Part shown: in pieces, positions 22,048 through 32,356 of the stretch | Numbering within the stretch: position 1 is the stretch's first letter | How the letters are laid out: each line of letters starts with the position of its first letter | The notes under the pieces: model-generated | What the model was told of the DNA's origin: nothing | Database searches by the model: none | What the model saw: only the letters and a program-made list of their open reading frames with translations | Source of the DNA: Bolinopsis microptera | Lineage: Eukaryota > Ctenophora > Tentaculata > Lobata > Bolinopsidae | DNA: 64,000 bases | Assembly: GCF_026151205.1 (NCBI RefSeq) | Contig: NC_087073.1 | Coordinates: forward strand, 2,714,501 to 2,778,500 | Direction: 5' to 3' | Program-made: the position numbers and the translations under genes

Positions 22048-23706
22048 TTACTGCAATTTAAAATTGGTTGGAGTCCAGGTATCTTTTAAGTCAGCTGCCT
22101 GTGATTGTACTAATAGTGCTTTGGTTCTCAATTTTATCAAGTTAATGGAAGTTTCTAGGCAATTGCTTGAAGTTAAAATTTTTTTATGAACTGTGTTCCA
22201 AAGCTTGGCTGCATTAAACAAAAAGGTATTTGATTTATTTAGAAGAATAACAGTTAGACTCGTTGCACGGTTTGAAATGTTGATGGCCTCATAAAGGGAG
22301 TAGGGGCAGTGGTACTTGATAATCTTAGAGAATTCTAAAATGCAGTGATATTTGTACAAGTTTTGAGCCGTTAGAATTTTTAGTCTATTAAAAATGGGTT
22401 TTGTATGCTCCTTTTCAAAGTGTTTATGGTCTAATTTTTGCATACCATACGGTCTAGTACGTGCACATGTTGATTGTTTATCTAAATATGAGTCGAGATC
22501 ACCAAAAAGGATCCTTACACAGTGCTTCTGTGTGATAAAAAGACTGTCATTTGATCGTTCTTTAAGGACAACGCCCCAAACACTTATACCATAACTGAGA
22601 TGTGATTCAAAAAGAGCGTTATATATTTTCAAATATAGTTCACCAGGTATCGAGTGTCGAATTCTACAGATTGCACCAGTCATGGACCGAAGTTTTTTAC
22701 GAATGTAGTGCATATGGGCAGCCCAGTTTAACTTACTATCTATAACAATACCTAGGAATTTGGTATCCTTGACTTTGGTAATAACCTTACCATCGATGAA
22801 TATTGACCTAGACTCATCTAGCAGGTTAGCAAATGGTCTGGTCCTTGCACAGGTCTCATCATATTCAGAAGCAGGTTTAAAATGGATGTAGCAACATTTA
22901 GACATATTGATATGGAGTAGATTACATTTCATGTAAATCGACACATGTTTAAGAACTAAGTTTGCTTTTTTGTATGTTGCTTCTCTAGATGGTCCTGATA
23001 TAAAGATATTAGTGTCATCAGCATAAAGTACAAATTTCACCTCACTCTCAGAAAAACAGTTCACTATATCGTTCATATACAGTAGGAAGAGTAACGGCCC
23101 TAGAATTGACCCCTGTGGTACCCCAAATTTCACATCCAATGTTTCTGATGGTACATCGTTATACATAACATACTGCTTTCTGTTAGTCAAATAGCTTTTA
23201 AGTAAGGTAAGTGCTGTGCCCCTAATACCATAGGAGTTTAATTTGCTTAGAAGAATGTTGTGGTCAAGGGTGTCGAAGGCTTTGCTTAAGTCAATGAATA
23301 TTCCTAAGACATGTTTATTGCCAGCTAGAGTCTTTGTAACGGAGTCTATAGATTTGTGTAGAGCATGAGTGGTGGAATGACCTTTTCTAAATCCAAACTG
23401 TGAGTCTGTCAGTACACCTTTAGATGTGAAGAAATTATAGAGCCGTTTGTAAATGATCTTCTCGAAAATTTTTCCAAATAAAGGTAATATTGATACAGGC
23501 CGATAGTTTTCAATACATTCCTTATTGTCTTTCTTGTAAATAGGAATAACTTTACCAGTTTTAAAAATACTCGGGAATGTACCACTTTGTATACATGTGT
23601 TGTAAAGCCTGGCCAAGGTACCAGCTATGAGCTTTGATGATTTCTTTACAACAATTATTGGTATGTCACTCGCCTTGCCATTTTGAAAATCTTTGATCAC
23701 CTCAAT
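22048..23706 (-). pseudogene. LINE ORF2, reverse-transcriptase half
   Basis: This is the C-terminal half of the LINE ORF2, about 550 residues after the insertion point. Conserved reverse-transcriptase blocks appear in order: NGKASD, then FKTGKVIPIYKK, NYRPVSILP, FGFRKGHSTTHAL, FIDLSKAFDTLDH with a catalytic Asp, GVPQGSILGPLLF, and the YADD box at about 23025-23014. A typical LINE C-terminal region follows. The open frame runs leftward from inside the palindromic element's terminus, but those extra codons belong to the inserted DNA. This half has no internal stops. It is separated from its endonuclease half (33173-34918) by 9.46 kb, and is inactive as it stands. Confidence 0.9.
23701..23706. 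repeat. Left target-site duplication CTCAAT
   Basis: CTCAAT occurs immediately outside the left terminus of the palindromic element and again immediately outside its right terminus (33167-33172). Both copies fall on codon borders of the interrupted LINE ORF2. Confidence 0.9.
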
Positions 23707-24516
23707 AGTAGTATATATACATACACCTGGCCCCCAATCACCTAGGTGTGAACTGCCCCCGGGGCCTCCCCGGGCTGAGCTGCCCCCGGGAGCTGCCCCG
23801 GGGAGCTGAGGGACTGCCCCGGGGAGCTGAGGGACTGCCTCGGGGAGCTGGGGAACTGCCCCGGGAACCAGGGGCAATCGCAACAACAATCACCACAGCA
23901 ATAGCCCGGGAGGCGGGAACTCGCCCGGACAGACCCCTCCCCCGGGCTGATCCGAGTTTGAACAGAGGTCGACTGTGCACACACCTATTGCATTTAGAAC
24001 GGTGACAGGCACCACACTGAGCTGCGGTGAACACCGATGCAGTGTTGCTGATGATTCTGGGCCTTCCCCGAACTCCCCCGGAACGAGCTCCCCGTGAGCC
24101 AGGTGTGAAATCTCCTCGGAACGGCCCCGGGGACCCTCGAGAGATTAATCGTTCATTTGTTGTTGAGTTCGATTGTTTAGTTTCACACCTTACTCTCGAA
24201 CTGGAACAAGACATCTCAGATGAAAGTATAATTTTATTTTGTAGTGAATATTTTGTCCACGGGGCACACAAAACTGTCCCGGGCCCTTGTTCCTAAGTGC
24301 GAACTCCGCGAGTCTGGTGTGATCTTTCTTAGAGCACGAGAACTTTTATTGCAATAGATCCCTCGGTGTGAACCCGACCCTCCCAGAGCAATAGTTCCCG
24401 CAATTTGCAGCAAGTACTTGCTACAGCAAAATCTACACAATCATATTTCAACTTACCCTCCCGATCTCCGCGTGATCACTCCCGGAATTATTATGTTTAT
24501 CATCATTTCATATGTG

Positions 24517-24864
24517 TTATCTTTGAAACAGCAATCTACGACACGGCGAGACCAATTTTTGTTTACACTTGATGTCTAGTAATGCTACATAGTATTTCAC
24601 AAGTCCGTTTTTTATTTTCAACTTGAACTCGAGCTCTGGACACACAGAACTAGTAGCAACAATTGACGCTGCATTATTATTTTGAGGTGCGACAATTGTT
24701 TGAAGAGAGGATTTCATAAATGTATCATGAGACCGTGATATATGTTGAATATTGTCAAACCTGCTCCCCCGTATTACGCCTGATTTACTTGAAATTCGTT
24801 TACCAATTTTGTAAACATGATTATTTGTTGTTTTTTTGAAGAGAAGTGACTGAAAAGGTGCCAA
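24517..24864 (-). CDS. Hypothetical 115-aa protein in left arm
   Basis: This open frame of 115 codons is rich in Lys, Ser and Asn. It has an exact counterpart at 32009-32356 in the other arm. It reads toward the nearby element terminus. I recognise no domain, and splicing to other exons is possible. Because the arms are nearly identical, conservation between the two copies does not prove coding. Its direction is opposite to that of the zinc-finger gene in the same arm, leaving about 630 bp between them that could serve as a divergent promoter region. Confidence 0.35.
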   Translation of the reverse strand: MAPFQSLLFKKTTNNHVYKIGKRISSKSGVIRGSRFDNIQHISRSHDTFMKSSLQTIVAPQNNNAASIVATSSVCPELEFKLKIKNGLVKYYVALLDIKCKQKLVSPCRRLLFQR

Positions 24865-25493
24865 TTTTTCAATTCTGGGACTTGCAACAAAACGTTAGTT
24901 TGTCAGGTGAGTCAGTCATAATGTTAAACTTGAAGAGTAGCGGTTGAAACATGTATATACAATTTTTAATTGTTGAGTATTCTACGTATTCCAACAACAT
25001 CTTGTTTTTCTTCATTTTGCTAATTCCGGGAAGCATTAATTTTACGCTTCCATCATATTGTAAGATTTAAAATTGAGTAATTATAGGACTGTCAAATATT
25101 GCTACCAAATTTACAGGGGTCAATAACAGATAGTGATCCAATCACGTGACCGTTAATCCTTTCACGATACAGTATTACTCCTTACGGACATAAACCATGT
25201 AGTGAAACTCACAGCTAGGAGCTCTACGTTTGAGACTCTGGCTAGGGAGAACTATGATATCCACCTTCACGAGATGCATGCCACACCAGCTAATTACAGA
25301 TTAAAGCAAATCCCAGCTACAGTTTTCAGTTTATTCAACCGAATCCGTTTTCCCTTTTGAATTATATGATGATTTAGTAACAGTGCTAATTTTTCATAAA
25401 TCATCACGTAAAACATTGCAGTGTCTAGAACTGGTGACGATGCAACAAGACTGAACAATATCAAAACAACATTCAAGCAAAATTGAGCGATGT

Positions 25494-26204
25494 TTGAGTA
25501 AATTGCTGAACAGTCCCCAAGTATATAAAGAGAACAAGGTTGGAAATTCATTTCAATCAGAGATGTCGGTGTTTTGTCCTCTCTGCGATAAACAATTCGC
25601 AAACAAGCAAAGTCTGTCCTCACACAAAAGTCGGTATCATCGGAAGAAGGGAGAATCACACACAAGTTCTATCAACCACCCACCGTCAAAAGCTTATGTG
25701 ACTGGTGTAAAAAGGGATAATCCTGAATATTCAGACGCTGATACAACAATATCTGAAGAAGATTATCAAGACAGTTCTAACTCTGAAGTAGCAAGTGTTG
25801 ATGATGAGTCAAAAACAGAATCTGATCATATGACAAGTAGAGATAAGCTAGACTCTGACTCCCTGTGGCCACAAAAATGTAAGCGGAAAGGAGAACCAAT
25901 CAAACAAATAAACAAAAAGGTGAAGATGTCGAAATTTATTAAAACTTTAGACGTTCTGTCACAAAGAAAGTTATGTAAGGAGGAAGACAAATGTTTTGAC
26001 TTTTTATCCTCTTACATAATGAAAAATGAAGTGTTTGAGACATTGAAGCAGCGACTCAATAACTCTAGGCAAGACATGGCCACCGTTTTAAGTTTGGAAG
26101 AACGAGCTTTATTGGATGCAGTAATTACAACTACAAGTCTATCTGATGTCAACAAGCTAATGAACGAGAATAAAAAAATCGTCAGTAAGATTCTTGAACT
26201 TTAA
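25494..26204 (+). CDS. C2H2 zinc-finger protein of the palindromic element, left copy
   Basis: The frame of about 236 codons reads toward the element centre; the likely start is the Met opening MSKLLNSPQ or the later one in MSVFCPLC. One classical C2H2 finger lies at about residues 27-49 (CPLCDKQFANKQSLSSHKSRYH). An acidic, Ser-rich linker follows (TTISEEDYQDSSNSEVASVD), then a basic patch KRKGEPIKQINKKVKMSK and a C-terminal helical domain. A single finger plus basic and helical regions suggests a DNA-binding accessory or regulatory protein of the element, by inference only. The last residues differ from the right-arm copy because of a one-base length difference in an A-run near 26173: this copy ends IVSKILEL, the other is shorter. 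Confidence 0.65.
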   Translation: MSKLLNSPQVYKENKVGNSFQSEMSVFCPLCDKQFANKQSLSSHKSRYHRKKGESHTSSINHPPSKAYVTGVKRDNPEYSDADTTISEEDYQDSSNSEVASVDDESKTESDHMTSRDKLDSDSLWPQKCKRKGEPIKQINKKVKMSKFIKTLDVLSQRKLCKEEDKCFDFLSSYIMKNEVFETLKQRLNNSRQDMATVLSLEERALLDAVITTTSLSDVNKLMNENKKIVSKILEL

Positions 26205-27728
26205 CCGTTGTTAACTATTGTTAAGTTTAATAATGAACATATAGTTGTTGAATATTTTGGATCAAATTGACACTGTGTTGAATATTACAGTACACATGTT
26301 ACTGCATGTTGTTGAAATTATAATTATATTTCTGGATTTAAAAGTATGATTGATATTGTACTCAAGGTTGTACACAATTTTAAATAAACTGGTGGTGTTT
26401 TTGCGTTGATCTTTAATCCAGCACAAGAGCTGTAGTACCATCCGCAGGCCATCCACCTCTTTTGGGGTCAATATCTTTTCATAGTTAGGTTTCGACTCTA
26501 GTAAACAAACCTATCCACTAATGATGATACAGACAAAGTTACTAACCTGTTTAACAGCCCTAGGCCTACCCTACTGCCAGCTCAATACTGTATCTTTTTG
26601 GTGTAGGGTAATTGTATAGAACCATAGACAGTATTTTTTTTGGTGTTGATCCAGCATGAGAGCTTAAGTGAACAATGAGGAGGTTCATGTAACCCTTTTC
26701 TTGTGACGACCACCGATGTAGTGTTGATGATCTCCTTTGTATGGTCATGATTCAAGAGGATCAGGTGTTCAATGTAATGACATTTCTGTATACTACCCAA
26801 CTGTTGGCGATCACTGCTTCTTGTGTGATCCTCATTCACACGACTGTTACAACTCCAAGTGACATGCAACAACACATTTGTAGGATGCTCTCAAGACACA
26901 TGCTACTGCACTGTTAAATTGCTGATAGGCGATTGTAAGGACGATTGTTCACGTAAATACGACGTCTGGGATGACAGAAGAAGAGTGGACCCCTGTAGAT
27001 CCATCTGGGGACCGTCATTGCTGTGGTGATTGTTGTTGTGATTATTTGTGAAGATGTGATCCTCCGATATGATGTCCCTGCTTGCTCCTGCCTCTTGATA
27101 CTGGCTGTGATACCCCCTGGTCAGATCGGCAAGCTTTTTATTCCTTTGGTATCATTAATTGCACGGTTTTTCATGGCTACCTTTGGAAATGCTTATGGCC
27201 TCCAGAAATTTAAACATGCTCATGATTTTTATACAACAGTGGAATCATGAGTTTGGGTATTTTACTCCAAAAGGATAGATTATCAAGGATTTTCATAGAT
27301 TTTCAGGATTATCAAGGATATCAAGATTATCAAGGATTTTCATAGATTTTATAGATATATCACAATCGAAAGAGTCATCAGAGATGACAGACTTTTCTGA
27401 GAAAGCAGTGTTTTGAAAATTTAGTTCGGGACTTCCCAGACTTCCCAGGCTTCCACTGGCGGGCCCTGCGCAGAGAATGAGGGGGGCGCAGAAGGGAAAT
27501 CACGGGATGTCTGGGAAGTCTACTGTCACACCTATCATTATTATCATTTGCCTATCATTATTATCATTCACCTATAATTATTATCATCTGTCTTTCATTA
27601 TTTGAAATTTTTTATCATTATTACCACTTATTTAATATTTAGTGAATAAACAATTAAAACGAACTGTTACTATAAATTGTAATATGTGAAAATTACTTTA
27701 AACTCTGTTATCCCTCTAGGGAAGGAAA

Positions 27729-28304
27729 CTAATAAATATCAATTACATTTAGAAAACGACCATTACTGGCTATCCAACCAATAACAAAGTAACTGTCACC
27801 AACTTTTAATTCAGGGATGATTTTGAACACTAAGTTGCTTTCAAAAATAACTGGTGTAAAAGTTTTATGTCCATCAGCAAAATATAATTCAAGTCTGTAA
27901 CCCTTTGAGCTCTCGTACTTCTTTAAAGTATACGATACAAGTTTCATTTGTGCATTAACTCTCTTCGAATGTTCAGCTTCTGATATAGCACTACACCCCA
28001 AACACTCAATTCTCTGTGCATTCATAGCTTCCAACGAAGAGTAGCACACTGGACAATTGTCTATTTCAGCAGGTATCATGTTGATGAGTTGAGGGAAGTT
28101 ATTCTTGAAGGAATACTGTACTTCAACCTCCTCGCCTATCTTGAAAGGTTCCATCGTTGCTTTCTTTAGAAGTAATGAATCCCAAACGTTGAACTTCAAA
28201 TGTTTTGTTTTAAACGGTATATTTGTAGTAACTGTTAACCTCGTATACCCTCTTTCTACTGGTCGAACTTCTGATATAAACCCGTAACAGTTGAAGAAAG
28301 CCAT
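27729..28304 (-). CDS. OB-fold/zinc-ribbon-like protein, 191 aa
   Basis: The protein opens with a beta-rich stretch (VERGYTRLTVTTNIPFKTKHLKFNVWD) split into short strands, then FKIGEEVEVQYSF at residues 54-66, a pattern typical of OB-fold barrels. A CPVC (84-87) and CLGC (101-104) pair could bind one zinc ion. A second beta-rich segment ends with LKVGDSYFVIGWI and a C-terminal NVIDIY. OB folds with an embedded zinc ribbon occur in RPA70-type single-strand DNA-binding proteins, so a replication or recombination role is a reasonable inference. Other OB proteins cannot be excluded. It is intact, intronless and reads in the same direction as its neighbour. Confidence 0.55.
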   Translation of the reverse strand: MAFFNCYGFISEVRPVERGYTRLTVTTNIPFKTKHLKFNVWDSLLLKKATMEPFKIGEEVEVQYSFKNNFPQLINMIPAEIDNCPVCYSSLEAMNAQRIECLGCSAISEAEHSKRVNAQMKLVSYTLKKYESSKGYRLELYFADGHKTFTPVIFESNLVFKIIPELKVGDSYFVIGWIASNGRFLNVIDIY

Positions 28305-28574
28305 TTTGAAACGTAGTTGCCGATGTAAAACAAGAAATGAGTTCCAACATTGTTGTATCGAGCTTATAGTTATAGTGTTATACTTATTCTTTAGGTAAGT
28401 TACTGGTTAACACTTTAAGACCCTGTCCAGTGTTCGCATATATTTGTTGTCATTAATTATGGTTGTGATATCCGACAAATACTTTTCATGATGTAGTGTA
28501 TCCAAAACTACATTTTCAAATCAATAAAATTATTTAAAATTATGTGATCATATGAAAAGTATTAATATTTCAGT

Positions 28575-29162
28575 TTAAGGATTATCCTCTTTTATTTTGA
28601 GAACCTGGTTACAATCAAGTTCTGTACTAACATACACATTATTATTGGATGACTGAATAAGCTGTTTTAATATGCTAAATCCCTTAGTTTTAGATTCAAG
28701 CAATACTCCTGCTGTAAACGTTAAAATAAAAAAATAGAAATAATTTACATCTGACTCCAAATTGTAAACAGGAGTGGCAGGAGGTTCAATGTCTATAGCA
28801 GTGATTATTGGAGAAATAAATGTGAAGTGTTCAAATTCAGTTTGTTGAATTTCTCCATTATATCTCTGTAACAACATATCAACTTCATCGATTTTGAATC
28901 CTTTCCAGGAGAATAGAAAGCTATCCCTCTCTATAGTCGCGTTAAAGAGTGAAAACATCTTCCCATGATCGCGATTCAAATGTAAAAACAATGTTTTGTC
29001 TTCACGGTACAAGTGTGCTGTTTTATTGACCCCCTCAAAGAAGAAGTAGTCTTGTGTTTTGTTTGAATTAACTGGAAATTCAATGACGAAGGCCAGTGAA
29101 GAAACTACACTAAATAAAAAATTAAAGTTCATGATTGAAAGGGGGAGGGGGTAAGACTTCAT
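28575..29162 (-). CDS. Predicted secreted/membrane glycoprotein, 195 aa
   Basis: The likely start is Met11 (ATG at 29132), giving a classical signal peptide (MNFNFLFSVVSSLAFVIEF). The presumed extracellular part of about 110 residues has three N-glycosylation sequons (NKT at 34, NKT at 46, NAT at 74) and few cysteines. A hydrophobic span at about 141-155 (YFYFFILTFTAGVLL) is followed by a tail of about 40 residues with Lys and Asn, so a type I membrane topology is predicted. I recognise no family. A membrane glycoprotein is unusual cargo for a DNA transposon and may point to a virus-like ancestry, which is speculative. Confidence 0.55.
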   Translation of the reverse strand: MKSYPLPLSIMNFNFLFSVVSSLAFVIEFPVNSNKTQDYFFFEGVNKTAHLYREDKTLFLHLNRDHGKMFSLFNATIERDSFLFSWKGFKIDEVDMLLQRYNGEIQQTEFEHFTFISPIITAIDIEPPATPVYNLESDVNYFYFFILTFTAGVLLESKTKGFSILKQLIQSSNNNVYVSTELDCNQVLKIKEDNP

Positions 29163-30683
29163 TGCTTTTATACCCTTATGGAACGATGTGTTACGATGTC
29201 ATATTAAGTAAACATATCCCGAGCAAGTTTAATTGAATCCCTGGTTATTGTAAATGGGTTGAAAATTTCAAATAATGAAAGACAAATGATAATAATTATA
29301 GGTGAATGATAATAATGATAGGCAAATGATAATAATGATAGGTGTGACAGTAGACTTCCCAGACATCCCGTGATTTCCCTTCTGCGCCCCCCTCATTCTC
29401 TGCGCAGGGCCCGCCAGTGGAAGCCTGGGAAGTCTGGGAAGTCCCGAACTAAATTTTCAAAACACTGCTTTCTCAGAAAAGTCTGTCATCTCTGATGACT
29501 CTTTCGATTGTGATATATCTATAAAATCTATGAAAATCCTTGATAATCTTGATATCCTTGATAATCCTGAAAATCTATGAAAATCCTTGATAATCTATCC
29601 TTTTGGAGTAAAATACCCAAACTCATGATTCCACTGTTGTATAAAAATCATGAGCATGTTTAAATTTCTGGAGGCCATAAGCATTTCCAAAGGTAGCCAT
29701 GAAAAACCGTGCAATTAATGATACCAAAGGAATAAAAAGCTTGCCGATCTGACCAGGGGGTATCACAGCCAGTATCAAGAGGCAGGAGCAAGCAGGGACA
29801 TCATATCGGAGGATCACATCTTCACAAATAATCACAACAACAATCACCACAGCAATGACGGTCCCCAGATGGATCTACAGGGGTCCACTCTTCTTCTGTC
29901 ATCCCAGACGTCGTATTTACGTGAACAATCGTCCTTACAATCGCCTATCAGCAATTTAACAGTGCAGTAGCATGTGTCTTGAGAGCATCCTACAAATGTG
30001 TTGTTGCATGTCACTTGGAGTTGTAACAGTCGTGTGAATGAGGATCACACAAGAAGCAGTGATCGCCAACAGTTGGGTAGTATACAGAAATGTCATTACA
30101 TTGAACACCTGATCCTCTTGAATCATGACCATACAAAGGAGATCATCAACACTACATCGGTGGTCGTCACAAGAAAAGGGTTACATGAACCTCCTCATTG
30201 TTCACTTAAGCTCTCATGCTGGATCAACACCAAAAAAATACTGTCTATGGTTCTATACAATTACCCTACACCAAAAAGATACAGTATTGAGCTGGCAGTA
30301 GGGTAGGCCTAGGGCTGTTAAACAGGTTAGTAACTTTGTCTGTATCATCATTAGTGGATAGGTTTGTTTACTAGAGTCGAAACCTAACTATGAAAAGATA
30401 TTGACCCCAAAAGAGGTGGATGGCCTGCGGATGGTACTACAGCTCTTGTGCTGGATTAAAGATCAACGCAAAAACACCACCAGTTTATTTAAAATTGTGT
30501 ACAACCTTGAGTACAATATCAATCATACTTTTAAATCCAGAAATATAATTATAATTTCAACAACATGCAGTAACATGTGTACTGTAATATTCAACACAGT
30601 GTCAATTTGATCCAAAATATTCAACAACTATATGTTCATTATTAAACTTAACAATAGTTAACAACGGTTAAAGTTCAAGAATC

Positions 30684-31379
30684 TTACTGACGATTTTTTT
30701 TATTCTCGTTCATTAGCTTGTTGACATCAGATAGACTTGTAGTTGTAATTACTGCATCCAATAAAGCTCGTTCTTCCAAACTTAAAACGGTGGCCATGTC
30801 TTGCCTAGAGTTATTGAGTCGCTGCTTCAATGTCTCAAACACTTCATTTTTCATTATGTAAGAGGATAAAAAGTCAAAACATTTGTCTTCCTCCTTACAT
30901 AACTTTCTTTGTGACAGAACGTCTAAAGTTTTAATAAATTTCGACATCTTCACCTTTTTGTTTATTTGTTTGATTGGTACTCCTTTCCGCTTACATTTTT
31001 GTGGCCACAGGGAGTCAGAGTCTAGCTTATCTCTACTTGTCATATGATCAGATTCTGTTTTTGACTCATCATCAACACTTGCTACTTCAGAGTTAGAACT
31101 GTCTTGATAATCTTCTTCAGATATTGTTGTATCAGCGTCTGAATATTCAGGATTATCCCTTTTTACACCAGTCACATAAGCTTTTGACGGTGGGTGGTTG
31201 ATAGAACTTGTGTGTGATTCTCCCTTCTTCCGATGATACCGACTTTTGTGTGAGGACAGACTTTGCTTGTTTGCGAATTGTTTATCGCAGAGAGGACAAA
31301 ACACCGACATCTCTGATTGAAATGAATTTCCAACCTTGTTCTCTTTATATACTTGGGGACTGTTCAGCAATTTACTCAA
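30684..31379 (-). CDS. C2H2 zinc-finger protein of the palindromic element, right copy
   Basis: Inverted duplicate of the left-arm gene, with the same finger, acidic linker and basic patch. It has one visible residue change (Val for Glu after KRKG) and a frameshift near the end: an A-run one base longer replaces the last residues, so this copy ends NENKKNRQ, five residues shorter. The loss is small and at the extreme C-terminus. Whether both copies are expressed is unknown. Confidence 0.6.
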   Translation of the reverse strand: MSKLLNSPQVYKENKVGNSFQSEMSVFCPLCDKQFANKQSLSSHKSRYHRKKGESHTSSINHPPSKAYVTGVKRDNPEYSDADTTISEEDYQDSSNSEVASVDDESKTESDHMTSRDKLDSDSLWPQKCKRKGVPIKQINKKVKMSKFIKTLDVLSQRKLCKEEDKCFDFLSSYIMKNEVFETLKQRLNNSRQDMATVLSLEERALLDAVITTTSLSDVNKLMNENKKNRQ

Positions 31380-32008
31380 ACATCGCTCAATTTTGCTTGA
31401 ATGTTGTTTTGATATTGTTCAGTCTTGTTGCATCGTCACCAGTTCTAGACACTGCAATGTTTTACGTGATGATTTATGAAAAATTAGCACTGTTACTAAA
31501 TCATCATATAATTCAAAAGGGAAAACGGATTCGGTTGAATAAACTGAAAACTGTAGCTGGGATTTGCTTTAATCTGTAATTAGCTGGTGTGGCATGCATC
31601 TCGTGAAGGTGGATATCATAGTTCTCCCTAGCCAGAGTCTCAAACGTAGAGCTCCTAGCTGTGAGTTTCACTACATGGTTTATGTCCGTAAGGAGTAATA
31701 CTGTATCGTGAAAGGATTAACGGTCACGTGATTGGATCACTATCTGTTATTGACCCCTGTAAATTTGGTAGCAATATTTGACAGTCCTATAATTACTCAA
31801 TTTTAAATCTTACAATATGATGGAAGCGTAAAATTAATGCTTCCCGGAATTAGCAAAATGAAGAAAAACAAGATGTTGTTGGAATACGTAGAATACTCAA
31901 CAATTAAAAATTGTATATACATGTTTCAACCGCTACTCTTCAAGTTTAACATTATGACTGACTCACCTGACAAACTAACGTTTTGTTGCAAGTCCCAGAA
32001 TTGAAAAA

Positions 32009-32356
32009 TTGGCACCTTTTCAGTCACTTCTCTTCAAAAAAACAACAAATAATCATGTTTACAAAATTGGTAAACGAATTTCAAGTAAATCAGGCGTAAT
32101 ACGGGGGAGCAGGTTTGACAATATTCAACATATATCACGGTCTCATGATACATTTATGAAATCCTCTCTTCAAACAATTGTCGCACCTCAAAATAATAAT
32201 GCAGCGTCAATTGTTGCTACTAGTTCTGTGTGTCCAGAGCTCGAGTTCAAGTTGAAAATAAAAAACGGACTTGTGAAATACTATGTAGCATTACTAGACA
32301 TCAAGTGTAAACAAAAATTGGTCTCGCCGTGTCGTAGATTGCTGTTTCAAAGATAA
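32009..32356 (+). CDS. Hypothetical 115-aa protein in right arm
   Basis: Exact inverted counterpart of 24517-24864. No domain is recognised. See the left copy for what can be said. Confidence 0.35.
   Translation: MAPFQSLLFKKTTNNHVYKIGKRISSKSGVIRGSRFDNIQHISRSHDTFMKSSLQTIVAPQNNNAASIVATSSVCPELEFKLKIKNGLVKYYVALLDIKCKQKLVSPCRRLLFQR

Larger units (their letters stand above)
23707..27611 (+). repeat. Left inverted arm of the palindromic element
   Basis: Coordinate x in this arm pairs with about 56873 minus x in the right arm. The outer 170 bp is very GC-rich, with CTGCCCCGGGGAGCTGAGGG-type tandem units. The inner end carries TATCATTATTATCATT-type short tandem repeats (27530-27600), after which the arms diverge abruptly at TTTGAAATTTT. 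An AGGTGTGA-like motif recurs near 23744, 24101, 24315 and 24364. Confidence 0.92.
27612..29261. other. Unique centre of the palindromic element
   Basis: These 1,650 bp lie between the arms with no counterpart elsewhere in the window. They contain two minus-strand genes separated by about 270 bp of AT-rich sequence. The centre gives the element a direction, since both genes read the same way, although the arms are symmetrical. Confidence 0.85.

Noticed and set aside
23738-24296. Overlapping GC-rich frames (177, 89, 85 and 80 codons) at both ends of the palindromic element
   Set aside because: They occur in opposite directions over the same GC-rich tandem units, with Gly/Pro/Ser/Arg-rich composition; they look like repeat artefacts. 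The right-arm mirror is 32577-33135.
26262-26875. Minus-strand frames of 60-97 codons in the left arm (mirror 29998-30610)
   Set aside because: They lie in the 3' flank of the zinc-finger gene with no recognisable features.
27023-27250. 75-codon hydrophobic frame in each arm (mirror at 29623-29850)
   Set aside because: Hydrophobic composition alone, without start context or similarity, is not enough; the mirror copy is identical only because the arms are identical.
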